A stretch of DNA of 64,000 nt from NCBI GenBank assembly GCA_014058105.1, contig JACGCM010002535.1, forward strand, positions 620,001 to 684,000, in the 5' to 3' direction. The first letter of the stretch is position 1; each line of letters starts with the position of its first letter. The position numbers and the translations under genes are program-made. The notes under the pieces were generated by a model. It searched no databases. It saw only the letters and a list, made by a program, of their open reading frames with translations, and had not been told where the DNA came from. The stretch is from Kingdonia uniflora (taxonomy: Eukaryota > Streptophyta > Magnoliopsida > Ranunculales > Circaeasteraceae). This document shows positions 1 to 11,579 of this stretch, in pieces.

Positions 1-75
1 CTGAAAGCGCAACTGTACAAGTACCTTCTATATCCGCAGTCAGCTTGGCCAAAAAAAGTGAAGTTGCAGACTTTG

Positions 76-3000
76 TCACCAAGGTGCATTAGCATCAGCT
101 TGGAACTCGTACTCATGGTTCTCTTCCTTTCCTTCCAGGTAGTTAATTTCAGTTTCAAATTTTTCTGAGGTCTCATGTAGTCCAAGGAGCTTCTCGTTTA
201 TCAACTCTATTTCTTTTTCAACAATAGATTTTCCAAGAACAGCTTTTTTATATCTACTTGCCTTGTCAGATTCAGCAGCGAAGCTCACAAGCTGCTTCAA
301 CCGTGAACGTAAGAAACCAACATTCATTCCCAACTGCCCAAATGCACTCAAACACGTGTCCCATGATTCAAATTCATCCTGGGAAGTACTAAGCTTGCTA
401 GCTCTAATTGCATCAGCAATAGTAACAGTTTGACAAATGATTCCTGCAACTAACTTACAGTTGATGCCCTCGAGAAGATGCTCATGAAGGAAAGCTTTTT
501 GACTGCAGCAGAGCCCATAGTATTTAGACCGCACGTAATTAGAAAATTCAGAATCTATAATCAAACCGTTCACAGCAACTGAGAAACTCTCTATAGTTCC
601 CATGTCTTTAAACTCTATAATGGTTCCGGAAAATCTGATTCCTTCCAGAACATCTGAGCCATCTGAGCTGACTTCTTCACTGGAATTTTCCGATTGTTCT
701 ATTGGAAGCTCAAGTTCAGAATCCAATATTGTGGGGCTAGTACTTTGACTAATCACATTATTGGCTGCAACCCTTGGACGCTTGGGTGCAGGTTTTTTAC
801 CAACCTCGGTGCAATTACCTGCATTTTCTTACTCAAGTTCAACGTCCAATATAATTATGAAGGGATTAAATCCGCTTTCAGAATTACTCATAAACTAATA
901 GTGGAAATTTAGCAGTGATGGAGCAAAATACCTGAATAGATTCGTAATGGACGGAGATCTACACTTGGAAGGCCCAGAACTTCATTGACTTCATCGAAAG
1001 CATGAGCCCGTATTATGTACACCTAAAACATTTGAGGGAAGAAAGTGTAAGCTAGTTGGTATTTTACACTATAATTAACTAGTTACATGTAAAAGAATCT
1101 GATACTACTGGGTGTATGATGTACGTAAAGCATTAGGACTTCATGATGATATCACCGACCAGAACCACTTCTTACTTGGAAGAACTTGATTCAACTGAAT
1201 TATTCTAATTATCAAGTAGATTGAATTTTTTTGCAGGTCAGAATTATATCTGGTAAAAATTTCTTTATTTAGCTATAGGGAGAACGATGAAAATCTAAGG
1301 ACTGTACAACTGAAAATACACAATCAACCAATAACTAGACGAAACACGAAGTACAAGCACATACCACAATTATACACCATGAAACGAGAATAATAGGATA
1401 TACCAAGGGACTTCTATGATGAAAAATAACTGTAAACAAGACAGCTTACAAATTTCATAAGTTCTTTGCAAACAGAAACTAACTTTTATAAATTGCAAAT
1501 CTCATACAAAATATGCCTAAATCATGACGTATATGAGGGTAAAATCCTTAGTATGACTAGGAACGAATTCAAATGTAATATAGCCAAAGGTTATATTTCC
1601 AGAAAATTGCTTTTCTTGCTCGTTGAGTTAAATGGTCATTTAGTACCAGTAATTTGAAACTTGTTGACATATTCCTTACATTGGTAGAAAAAAATGAGTT
1701 CGGATGAATCATTTCGAACAATTAACTAGGGATAAAGAGTACTGAGGACGAGCAAAGCGTGTTCCGAAATGATGATTCAAGTATTCAACCATGACATTCA
1801 AAGTAAAAGACACATTGAAATTTGTCACCTTGAATTTAGTAGCCTCGACTAAATAAAAAATCAACACGTCTCCTTCCACTAAATTGTGTGCAATGGAAAA
1901 TCCTCTCCATCCACCGCTTAGTCCGGTCTTTTCAGCTAAATATTTTGTGTTGTATTCTCCTTCATCTTCATTTACCAAAATAAACGTGGTGTCCTCCTTT
2001 GGTAGGTATGATTTGCAAAAGTCATTTGGAAGCCCCTATTCAGGAAAAAAAAAAATTAAATTAATTTAATAATCGTTAGTCGTAACTTTCGATTTTATAG
2101 TATTCCTTTTTTAACTTTGTGTGGAAAATTGGGGTACTGCTCACCAGCCAGAAACAACTTGAAACATGTGAAGGGCGCATAGGTTTCACAAAACTCGGGA
2201 ACTGTGGGTCTAACAGGGATCGAACTTCTTCTGCTCGTTTTACAACGCACAATCCAGCTTTATCAGAATCAATTAGTGATCTCTTTTGCTTACAGCTTCA
2301 ATTAAATTCCACGATAACAATAACAACAACATTGTAAGATAATTGTAATTGCAAAAGCAAGAATAATACTCTATTGGATTGAGAACTTAGAAAACATGAC
2401 CTTACCTTTTAAACGCTGTGATCTTGGCATCACCGACAGCTAGCTGCTCAAGAACCACGAGTTTGCATATCAAATTCGCTAGTTAATTTTAACATTATTT
2501 CGTTGGTCAAATTAACTCGAGGTAATCATGGGTCAAATCAGGCCTAAAGACATTATCTAGGGACTTTTTAGTTTGCAATAAGTTAAAAGGATAATAAATA
2601 TCTTTCCTTCGGAAGCTACTATTTTTAAGTTCAAATATTGCTGCAGATCACGTACTTATAAATAAGGGAGTGGATTCGCAGACACTCCATTTTGCCATTT
2701 TGGAACACTCAATTTATTAAGAGCACATAAAGAGGTTTTTTCATTATGGATATGATCTTATTATCATGAAGATCACCCTCCTAAAACATCAAGTTGTTTC
2801 GATATTTTTATCAACATTATAAAGAAATTTGAAAATAAATAATATTTTTCCCGTTTGTAGTTGTCCATTTTATCTAAATTTTGACATTATGCTTTATGAT
2901 GTAGGAATGTCGGAAATACCTAATAATTTACAATTATGATCTCAATAGTGAATAGATCATATGCATAAGGAAAAACTTTCTCAAACCATCTTTCAATGCG

Positions 3001-3940
3001 TCCTAATGATTAAGTGTCCAAAGAGTGTCCCAAAGAGAAGTCTCCACGGATCCGCAATAAATAAATAAATAAACAAAACATAGAATTTTCAAATATAAAT
3101 CTTATGTGGTTTGTCACAAATCACAATTAAGGGTTGTGTCGAAAGGCTATGAGCAAAAACTATTGGACCATCTGCAGAATGTGAGGACATGGTAATGGTA
3201 GTGCAGCTCCCATCTAAGAAAAGATCTCTAATAGTGGGGATCTCATGCAAACACGCCACTAAAACTCCCTCCAGAGTTTTTCAAGCCAAAAAAACCAGGC
3301 TCCTCAAATCATGGTACTTGAGCATATGTTTCCCATACACACATGGAACGAATTTGAAAAAATATGTTGTACGCGAAACTTAGAGCTAGCATTAGCAACT
3401 TTATAGGAGCTAAAACGGACACAAACACGAGTTTTGGGGTGCTAGCTCCGGCTCCAGCTTCCCCAACTGTCAGGTTTGCTCTTATAGACCCCGCTTTGTA
3501 CACCGGAAATACTTGTAATCAAAAACATTTTTTGTTATTTAGACAATTGGCTTAGTCATGCTTCTCTTTTATACATGAATCCAATGGTTATCGTATGCCT
3601 AAAGACTTAGGTTTAGCATGCAAATTGGCTTACCTTTTGCTCCCACAAGTATTCAAAAATTCAAGATATGGGTTTCATTAGACAATGGTCAATTCATAGA
3701 AATGCCCGAAAAGATGGGATGAAACAATACACATCAGAATCATGATACCCAAAGCTAAGATAATTATCCTGATGATGGTTAAAACTCCAATTTAATTAGA
3801 CCCAGACGTTAGTTCAACAATTACTAGAGAGATTCACACAGAGAGAGATTGAGAGAGAGATTAACCTTGGCTAAGGGGAGCTTGGGTTGTTGTTTACGTG
3901 AGAATTGCGCCAGAGCCTTTGAAATTGTATCAATGTCCAT
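76..3940 (-). CDS. B3 domain-containing transcription factor (Os01g0234100/At3g19184-like), six exons
   Basis: Proposed exons, high to low: 3866-3940, 2406-2443, 2145-2280, 1829-2035, 932-1022, 76-818. All junctions are GT/AG and the sum is 1290 nt, an uninterrupted frame of 429 residues plus stop. Exon 1 starts MDIDTISKALAQF. Exon 3 encodes the pre-B3 helix and the start of the B3 fold (RAEEVRSLL, FPSFVKPM). Exon 4 holds the B3 core (LPNDFCKSYLP, KTGLSGGWRGFSIAH, EGDVLIFYLVE). Exon 5 continues VYIIRAHAFDEVNEV. Exon 6 has a basic stretch (KKPAPKRPR, likely nuclear localisation), an acidic Ser/Glu region and a C-terminal coiled coil ending ANAPW, an ending I associate with this subfamily. Expected role: sequence-specific DNA binding in the nucleus; targets are unknown. 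The 38-nt exon 2 is the least certain. No disabling change is seen. Confidence 0.85.
2666..3056. mobile_element. Possible MITE in intron 1 of the B3 gene
   Basis: Both ends carry related inverted sequence: GTGGATTCGCAGAC at the left, and a right end whose reverse complement begins GCGGATCCGTGGAGAC. The interval is flanked by ATAAATAA on both sides (2658-2665 and 3057-3064), which would be an 8-bp target duplication. The flank is low complexity, so the duplication could be chance. No coding potential. It lies inside the 1.4-kb first intron (2444-3865). Confidence 0.35.
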
Positions 3941-4091
3941 AGTTGAGGAATCGTCTCAAATGCCTCTCTGAGGTTTTGTGACTCTCTTCCTCCACTATTC
4001 ATTCTACCCTTTAAACTAGGTACCTGGCACACATTTTCCGGCATGCCAAGCCATGACATGCCGAATCCAAAATGCATGTTTTTTTGGCATG

Positions 4092-5048
4092 CCTGCCATC
4101 TTTACAAAATCGATACTTTGGCAAGCTTTTTCCAAAATCGATACTAAAATTAACAAATAGATAATGGTCCTACTGACTACTCCCTAGCCATTCTATTCTC
4201 TAACATTAAATGTTGATGGATAGTTTAATCTGCTACAAATGGCTACTCAACAAATGACAAAACTATGCCAAAACAATTACAAAGATATACACATCAAATG
4301 ACAAAGTTCTCGCATAACAAATGATAAATAATGTATAAAAAAATGAGAAACTACCCACTAGAGTTGTTGAGTAGTCTAATCTGCTACAGTAATTAAAACA
4401 GTAATAAAATATAAGATTCCCCCCTAAATACACTACCAACCTTACAAATTAAAACTTCTTCTTATTCTTCTTCTTCTTCAACAACAAAGCTTTTACAAAA
4501 ATCAAAGCAGATTCTCTTTGATGTACTGTTTGTCTCCTTCATATGCCAAGTCTTCCAACTATCATTTTGCATTTGCTGAAGTCCTCACACAGAGGTCATT
4601 GGGGAGGAAAAGATCGCTGATATCCTAGGTTATTCTCGTTGCCAAATACTATTGTTATCATTCTCTTCGATCGTTGAAGTAACCGTTGTAGTAAATATAA
4701 TCTCTAATTCTGTATCCACCATCTCTCACTGTGTATCCGCATCATGATTTGAAGCCTTTTTTCTTAAGAAAAATGCTATGGAAGACGATACAATTTGTAC
4801 ATAATCATTTTTCTTTGGCGTTTTAATCATTAGTCTTCAGCTACTTTATCATTTGTCATTTTTCTTGTGTCATTTTTAGCATTTATTATATGTTACTATA
4901 TCACCAGAATTGTTCATTGATATCATTTATTTCGGGATTCCTATAATTTGTTTTAGGGATTGATGAAGTTGAGTTTTATATCATTTTTCTCATTTGTGTT
5001 ATGCTACTTTATCATCGTAATTGTTTATTTATATCATTTCTTTCAGGG
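4092..5048 (+). promoter_or_regulatory. Left terminal and 5' leader region of the MULE
   Basis: Non-coding. It begins with the terminal inverted repeat, followed by AT-rich sequence with ACAAATGA-type motifs (about 4250-4340). After a gap the motif appears in the other orientation (TCATTTGT, from about 4850) up to the transposase start. A CTT/TTC-rich patch lies near 4450-4490. It presumably holds the transposase promoter, but no convincing TATA box was chosen. Confidence 0.4.
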
Positions 5049-8000
5049 ATGAATGGAGTTCAGCTTTATACCATTGTTCATTTTGGTGGGGATATCGTAC
5101 GTCCAAAGATCGGATCAATCGTTAGTTATGTTGGAGAAAGTACAAAACTTACCTCACTAAGAGTGCACTCATCATACGAAGATTTCGTTACACTCCTTGA
5201 AGAAATAAGCGAAATCTGTCGTAAGGACTGTAAGCTGTACAACTTCGTTCATGGTTGTGCATGCACAATTTCATAAGTTCAGGACTTTACCGTAATAATC
5301 AATATGCATAAAACCAATCCTCGCACACCCTTTTACATATGGATTGTTAATAAGCTTAGGGTACTTTCCCAGAACTCCCAGAACTTTATTTATAATTTAT
5401 GTTTTTCGTGTAAAGGGTTGTCCACCACCAAAGATACTGGTTCAGGTAGAGGCTTGTCCACCACCAAAGCGGGGGGACCTTTGCGGCATAACTCATTTCC
5501 TGATCCTGAACCTGAATACAGGGGTTACCCTAAAACAAACGGCAGATGGCTTGATCCACGCAGGTTTAAACCTTTAGTGGATGATGATGATGTTCCTCAA
5601 TCAAATGATTCTTTCAAAACTATCTGCACTGATGTTCCTCCCTTAAATGAACCTAGTATTCCTCAATCAAATATTCATTTCTCAAATGAACCTGCATTAA
5701 CTAATGTTCCTCAATGAAATGAACCTTTTCAAACTATCCCTACTGATGTTCATCTCTCAATAAACCTTGTATTTTTCAATCAAATATTCATCTCTCAAAT
5801 GAACCGGTGTTAACTAATGTTCCTCCTTCAAATGAACCTATGTTAACTAATGTTCCTCTTTCAATTGAACTCAAACCTATCATTAGACAAACTGCAACTT
5901 AAGGTAAGTTCGTAGAATTTGTCATTTGTGTACTATGTTTTAACATTTCTTATCCACTTTCTATCATGCTAAGTAGAATATTTCTCATTTGTTCAGCTGA
6001 ATTCTGGTTTGAGCCACAGCCTGAACAGGTGAAAGATCTCCTAGATTTTTGGTTCAAATATGCTGCGTACCAAAGAATCTCTATGACTTCAGTAAAGAGT
6101 TTAACATTGGTGATCTATATCAAGATAAGATTGAACTCAAGAATCACATAAGAGCTTATACAGTTGTAATCAAGTTCAATCTCAAATACGTTATGAGCAA
6201 CGAATATAAAATCGTGGTACGTTGCAAAGGACAAAATCGTGGCATAAATGCTCTTGGCGGATTTATGCCACAAGGTTGTTCGGTTCTGCCCTATTTAGAG
6301 TAAGTACTTATTGCTATATGCATATATGCATCCGAGTAGAAACTGAAGGTGGGAATGCGTATAAGGCAACGTCTAGTAGATGGGTTGCTTCTATAATCAT
6401 GCAAAAACTACAAAAAGACCCAAACTACAAACTTTCCAGAATTATTGATGATATGCAAATTCACCACAATATTGATGTAACATACAATCTTGCCTGGCTT
6501 ATGAAAGAAAAAGCCCACGCTGAGGTATCATCACTTTATATGTCATTTGTTACCCCATACCAGTCATTTGTACAATAATGTTTATCATTTTATTGCATGT
6601 CATTTTTTTGACTCATTATGTCATTTGTACTGTGATGTTTATCATTTGTCTTATACGCAATGTCATTTGATCTACGTAATTATTTCAGATGCGAGGCAGC
6701 TTTGAGCACGCATACCAACTACTTATGAGCTACTTTGCTGAAGTGAGGTTGGTTAGCCCAGATTTTGTATTTGACATGCAAACTATAAGTTGTAAGGATA
6801 AGAGATTCACAAAGTATTTTTGGTGTTTTGGTTCCCCCAAAAAAACTTATAAACTATTGAGACCAGTTGTTATGATTGACAAAACTTTTTTAAAAGGGAG
6901 ATATCGTGGGACTCTACTAACAGCCATCGCCATTAACCCAAGTAATCATATTTTTCCACTTGCATTTTCGATAACAGACTCGGAGACCACCGAAAGTTGG
7001 ACATACTTCCTGGAGATGTTTGAGGCTAATTTTCATGGTTATGATACTAGATTCGTTGTCATCTCTAATAGGGACCCTGGAATTATTAATATTGTACCCA
7101 AGGTGTTTCCATTTGCAATCCATACATTTTACGCCTTCCACATATCAAATAACATTGAAACTACCCTCAAAAGTACGAGGATCGCATTTAGGATGGCAGC
7201 AGAGGCCCTAACCAGCATTGATTTCGATAAATAAATGAATGCTATCTAGAATACAGATCCAGTGGGTCCCCAATACATACTAGGTATTCCCAAGGAAACA
7301 TGGTCCAATCTATACATTCTAATGAGTAGGTACGTTGTCACTTTGTATTGCTCAACTTATTATTTGTTATATGAAAAATAGTCATTATAACTCTATTTTC
7401 ATTCTTATTTACAGTTGTATGATTCCATTTGTCATTTGTTTATGCTCATTTAGCATTTAAATTTTATGGTTTGTCATTTGTTCAGATACTGAGTAGCTTT
7501 CACAAATCATGTCGAGAGTTGGAATAACGTTATTTTAAAAGTAAGAGATCTCCTTATCCATATGTTTATTGAGGAATTGGGTAGAATCTGTTCGGAAATG
7601 TCCTACACGTATAGGGAGGAAGCTAAGAAGAGTCAAGCTCGCTTAAGACTATGGGATACGAATCACTGTGAGAGCAGAAAGTTTGTGGCGGATTCATTAA
7701 CCTGCAGGGTTCGTACATCACGTCACTATTTTCAGATGACTAGTTATGGTAGAATCGATTCTATAAATATTGAAGATGGTACTTGTTTTTGTCGTTGGTG
7801 GCAAACGATGGGTATACCTTGTGAACACGGAGTACGCACTCTGGGTCTTGATAATGTTGATCCAACTACAAGTGTCTCTGAGTACTTCACAAATAATACA
7901 TACAAGGTTGTTTATGAACCTATATGGATTCCTATAAGAGGAATTGAGCAGTGAAAATTTTTAAAAACTGATCCATGTGTTCGTGTTCCTATTCCAACAG

Positions 8001-8233
8001 TTTGAGTCGGTCGTTCTCGCACACAAAGGAAGAGAAGGGAAAAAATGTCTGGTCTTGTTACCAAACTAAAATTTTGTAGTAGGTGTCAAAAATACAGACA
8101 CAATCATCATTCTTGTAAGCTTCTACCAATCTCATCCGACGACAATGCACGTCCGACAATGGCACCGTCTTTTACGGTGAGCACTGAGCCACCTGTCATC
8201 CCAGATGAAGATGTTGCAATTAGTTTACACTGA
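5049..8233 (+). pseudogene. MURA-type MULE transposase, with introns, decayed
   Basis: Cut-and-paste transposase of the Mutator superfamily. The N-terminal exon (ATG at 5049) encodes VRPKIGSIVSYVGESTKLT, typical of plant MULE N-termini. A repetitive Asn-Glu-Pro rich linker follows (about 5580-5900). The MuDR/DNA-binding region (about 5985-6522) has a frameshift near 6220-6240. The catalytic core (6689-7234) contains MIDKTFLKGRYRGTLL, with the first Asp, and PLAFSITDSETTESW. The second catalytic block reads VISNRDPG (Asp changed to Asn), and the usual Cys of the C-x2-H motif reads Tyr (FYAFH). A further exon (about 7490-7954) has the SWIM zinc finger (CFCRWWQTMGIPCEHG). After a stop at 7952-7954 the frame resumes to a CX2CX4HX4C zinc knuckle (CSRCQKYRHNHHSC) and ends at 8233. 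The introns (e.g. 6523-6688, about 7330-7490) are full of TCATTTGT. Several stops make it inactive as it stands. Confidence 0.85.
5580..5900 (+). repeat. Tandem peptide-coding repeat in the transposase linker
   Basis: Imperfect repeat of a unit with the sense ...NEP..LTNVPQS..., visible as repeated 'aatgaacct', 'actaatgttcct' and 'cctcaatcaaat'. It is readable in one frame to a stop near 5715, and the unit continues at DNA level with further stops and indels. It lies between the N-terminal domain and the MuDR region of the MULE transposase and probably encodes a flexible linker. Confidence 0.55.
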
Positions 8234-8794
8234 TGATTTTGGGTACTCTATGTATTATTTGTTTGTATGATCTTTATCATCAGTATTGGAAAATTCATCA
8301 TTTGTCTAAATGTAACTGTCATTTTTCTGTTTCCATTGTATAATTATTTAGTACCGAACTATCATTTGTGCACATTGATTTTCTCATTTGTTTGTTTGTA
8401 TGATATCATTATTTGCCTCTAAAGTGTCATTTGTACACGAAGACTTTCTCATTTGTTTGTTTCCATGATATCATTGTTTGCCTCTAAAGTGTCATTTGTA
8501 CACGAAGACTTTCTCATTTGTTTATTTCCATGATATCATTGTTTTCTTCGAAATTGTCATTTGTTCTCAAAGAATTTTGTATTTGTTGGTTTCTATTATA
8601 TCATTGCCGCCAAGAATTTTTCATTGTCTATTAAATTTTTATCTAAAGTTTTGTTAAGCTCATCATTAAACTTGTCCCCCCTATATCATAATTATATTCT
8701 TACAAAACTGTGATTGTTTTGTTTGCCACATATCAAACGGAAACCATTACTTAACAACAAAAAGCAAACGAAGTAGCACCAACAAAACATATTT
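8234..8794. repeat. TCATTTGT motif-rich spacer downstream of the transposase
   Basis: AT-rich non-coding DNA dominated by TCATTTGT and close variants. A unit of about 70 bp, containing 'tttctcatttgtttgttt' and 'gcctctaaagtgtcatttg', recurs two to three times between about 8380 and 8580. No ORF or RNA gene seen. Confidence 0.7.
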
Positions 8795-9297
8795 TCATTT
8801 ATACAAAGACAAAGTACTAGTTACCACAAAAAATGAACAAACAAAACGCCTAAAAAAAAAAGTTTGCAACTCCTGATCACGTTCCGCACATTCCAGATCG
8901 CGCTCCAAAGCCTGGATCTTCTGCTCGAGACAACCAATCTTAGAAGCTGACTCTTCCCACAGTTTCTTGTGCTCAACCCGGTCTAACTTTATGACACAGA
9001 GGTGATCTTCCAAGAAGCGCATATGGAACTTGAACTCTTAAAAATGCTGATCTATCTTTACTATAACTTGATACAGTTCATCCTGGATTACATCGAACGC
9101 TCCTAATTTCTTCCTGAAATCTTCGTAATGCTCTTTCAGCATTTCTGCCTTCTCATCGGAGACATTCTTCTCCATTAGGCATGACTACTCAGTTTGTAGA
9201 GACGTTAGACACGCTGATCTTCCTGCATCCCTATCGACTCAAGCCAATCGTATGGAGTGTTTGAAGAGACATGGCTAACTCGAGTGGAGTACGACAT
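8795..9297 (-). pseudogene. Coiled-coil ORF, copy 1 (degenerate)
   Basis: Reading the minus strand from an ATG at 9297 gives a Ser/Thr-rich start (MSYSTRVSHVSSNTP-DWLES), then stops and frameshifts, then an open stretch (9022-8795) with LDRVEHKKLWEESASKIG and CLEQKIQALERDLECAERD, a strong coiled-coil pattern. It is clearly paralogous to the copy at 9872-10305, about 1 kb away in the same orientation. No known domain recognised. The family probably represents an accessory MULE gene of about 150 residues. Function unknown. Confidence 0.6.
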
Positions 9298-9871
9298 TTT
9301 TCTTCAGAAGTTGAAAATAGTTTAGAGTTTAGGGTTTGAATAGTTGAAGAGTTAAGAATAGCTTATTTGAGATTAGGGCTTTTATAAGGGGAGTTTAATG
9401 CATTGGGAAGGGACGCGTGTCAGGGATTACCCTATGTTTAGGGTAAAAGTTATTATTACTTCAGTTCGGCGCCGTCGTTTCTTGTTGTACACGTAAGTAA
9501 TATAAGTATTTAAACTGAGTTGTCTAATCAATTATCATTACTTGTCACATAAATTTGTCATATGTTGAAGATAACTTCGTATTTGTTTTAATGCTATATA
9601 TCATTATCTCTTTCCTGAACTACCATTGGTTAACGATAATTTATCATTTGTCTGTAGAAATATTATCATCAGTTTTGTTAAGTTCAATATTTATCTACCA
9701 TTGTTCATGGAGTCTTTATCATTGCTTTGGTTCCCTTATATAATTTATTTATGATGGAACTTCCCTTATATCACTATTTGAAAGCAAAAAACCGAATCGA
9801 AACAAAACAAATGTTCATACAAGGGAAACAATAATAACAACAGCAGCAAAAACTAAAAACAACACAAATGT
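9298..9871. other. Spacer between the two coiled-coil copies
   Basis: AT-rich and non-coding. It includes a GC-richer patch at about 9400-9490 (likely the upstream region of copy 1) and TCATTTGT-type motifs at about 9530-9770, which mark the 3' flank of copy 2. It resembles 8234-8794 and 10306-10550, consistent with tandem duplication of gene plus flank. Confidence 0.45.
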
Positions 9872-10305
9872 TCACAACTCCTCACTTGAGGAATTCTGAT
9901 CACGTTCCATAGCCATGATCTTCTGCTCGAGACAACTAATTTTACAGGTCGACTCCTCCCAAAGCTTCTTGTGCTCATCTCGGTCCATCTTTAGAGTGCA
10001 GTGCTGATCTTTAAAGAAGCGGATATGAAACTTGAACTCTTCAGAACGCTCTCTTTTCTTTTTTATAATTTTATCCAGTTCTTCATCTATTTCATCGAGC
10101 TCTCCTAATTTCTCCTTGAACTCTTCGTAATGCTCTTTCAGCAGTTGCGCCTTCTCACTGGTGACATCCTTCTCTATTAGGCAAATTTAATTCAATGTGA
10201 AGAGATGTTCAGTAACCTGATCTTCCTCAATCCCTACTGCCTCAAACCAATCTTGAGGGGTACTAGAAGAGGTAAGGTTAAATCGAGTAGAATGGGAGTG
10301 TGACA
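9872..10305 (-). pseudogene. Coiled-coil ORF, copy 2 (better preserved, one nonsense codon)
   Basis: The ATG at 10305 begins MSHSHSTRFNLTSSSTP, followed by DWFEAVGIEEDQV. A single in-frame stop falls near residue 40. The same frame then runs on through LLKEHYEEFKEKLGELDEID, a long charged heptad-like segment, KKKRERSEEFKFHIRFF, DEHKKLWEES and CLEQKIMAMERDQNSSSEEL to a stop at 9872. About 144 codons. Predicted to be an alpha-helical coiled coil, perhaps an oligomerisation or adaptor protein. It lies antisense to the plus-strand MULE genes, tail to tail with the transposase. Confidence 0.65.
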
Positions 10306-10683
10306 TTTCTTGATAAGTTTTAAAGAGTTGAGGGTTAGAGCTTTAGTTTAGGGTTTTTTTTAATACTTGAGAGAATTAAGACTTTGAATCACGCGTGGCT
10401 GGAACCACGAGGATGTTTTGGTTTAGGGCTTAGTATTTAGAGTGGCGGGAACCACGTGGATGTTTTGGTTAGATAACTTATTAGAAACGTAATCAAAGTT
10501 AACTTTAAGAATGACTTATCACATCGTCTGTAAAGGTAAGCATCTGTCGGCTTTAAGGTGGGGGCTATGACATTTATTGTAACCAAGGGTATCATCGTAA
10601 TGTGTTAATTTTCATTTTTTTATAAATAGCTTGTCATAACCTTTTACTACATAACCTATACACTTGCTTCCAGTTCTCAATCA
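10306..10683. promoter_or_regulatory. Divergent intergenic region between the coiled-coil and zf-GRF ORFs
   Basis: Non-coding stretch between the start of the minus-strand coiled-coil copy 2 (10305) and the plus-strand zf-GRF ORF (10684). It contains two near-identical patches at about 10395-10415 and 10440-10465 (both with 'ggatgttttggtt'). A TATA-like TATAAATA sits at 10620-10627, about 60 bp upstream of the zf-GRF start, a plausible core promoter. Confidence 0.45.
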
Positions 10684-11142
10684 TTGCATACTTCCCTACC
10701 AACGATGCATTCTCTTATTTGCTGGTATAATAAAAATTGTGATCTTCGTCTCTCACGCACATGCCTCAACCCTAATCGCTGGTTCTATCAATGGGCTCGC
10801 AAAATTGGTGGGTGCCGTTTATGGGCGTGGGTAGATGAGGAAAAAATGTGTCATTGTGGTCTCATTTGCAGAGTCTCTAAACCGCCCGGTAAGAGATTCT
10901 ACCATTGCCCACAATAACATTGTCAGTTTAAAACTTAGTTTTGAGAATCCTCTATACCTGATGATTCTAAAAGGCCACAATCGTTAACGGCGGAAGACAT
11001 CACAAATTTTGGCCAAGGGAGCAATCAGATCCTCAATACTATTGCATCTGAAACTTATACTCAACTAAGGATCTCGGAGGTCAGAACGGAGATGCTACAA
11101 GATTTTTTGTCCAAGATAAAATCTCTAGATCTTAACAAGTAG
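10684..11142 (+). pseudogene. Double zf-GRF zinc-finger ORF with coiled-coil tail, three nonsense codons
   Basis: From about 10705 the frame encodes two consecutive GRF-type zinc fingers. The first is CDLRLSRTCLNPNRWFYQWA with GGCRLWAWVDEE. The second is CHCGLICRVSKPPGKRFYHC with HCQFKT downstream. Stops at 10915 (TAA), 10936 (TAG) and 10942 (TGA) break the second finger, all at places where the family usually has an aromatic residue. The same frame then stays open (PDDSKRPQSLTAEDITNFGQ and a helical tail) to TAG at 11140-11142. zf-GRF domains bind nucleic acid and are common in plant transposon accessory proteins. The intact ancestor would be about 150 residues. Confidence 0.7.
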
Positions 11143-11579
11143 AGAAATATGTATAAATGAAGTGTAGCATTCCTTATCTTTAGTGATATTAATTTTTGGC
11201 ATTAGAATGTTAAACTCTTAAGGATCAAATGCTAAATCATATATAGTAAATGACAATATTTTAATAATAGCATGCAATTTATGGATTGTGAATGACAAAC
11301 ACCTTGAAACAAATGACATATCTTTTATTCTTGGATGACATATATTTCATTAAATAACAAATACATTTCCAATGTTCTTTCATTTCCAATAGGTTTGGTC
11401 AGCATTTAAATACTATTGTGTTTGAATTCATTCTGGCATTGAGATTTGGAACTCAGCATTAAATACTGCTGTGGTTTGCAGTGCTATGGTATAAATACTG
11501 ATGAAGTTTATTCAGCAAGTACTTATTTATTCCTTATTTAATCTTGTATAACTATTGTGTATCTGCTCTGTGAAGAAGA
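11143..11579. other. Spacer with ACAAATGA-type motifs
   Basis: Non-coding, AT-rich. Carries 'aaatgaca' and 'aacaaatgacat' variants between about 11240 and 11380, in the orientation opposite to that found in the transposase introns. No RNA gene seen. Confidence 0.5.

Noticed and set aside
2119..2337. A plus-strand ORF and a tRNA-like impression around 2190-2250
   Set aside because: The minus strand here encodes the B3 pre-domain exon (RAEEVRSLL, FPSFVKPM), and no cloverleaf can be formed.
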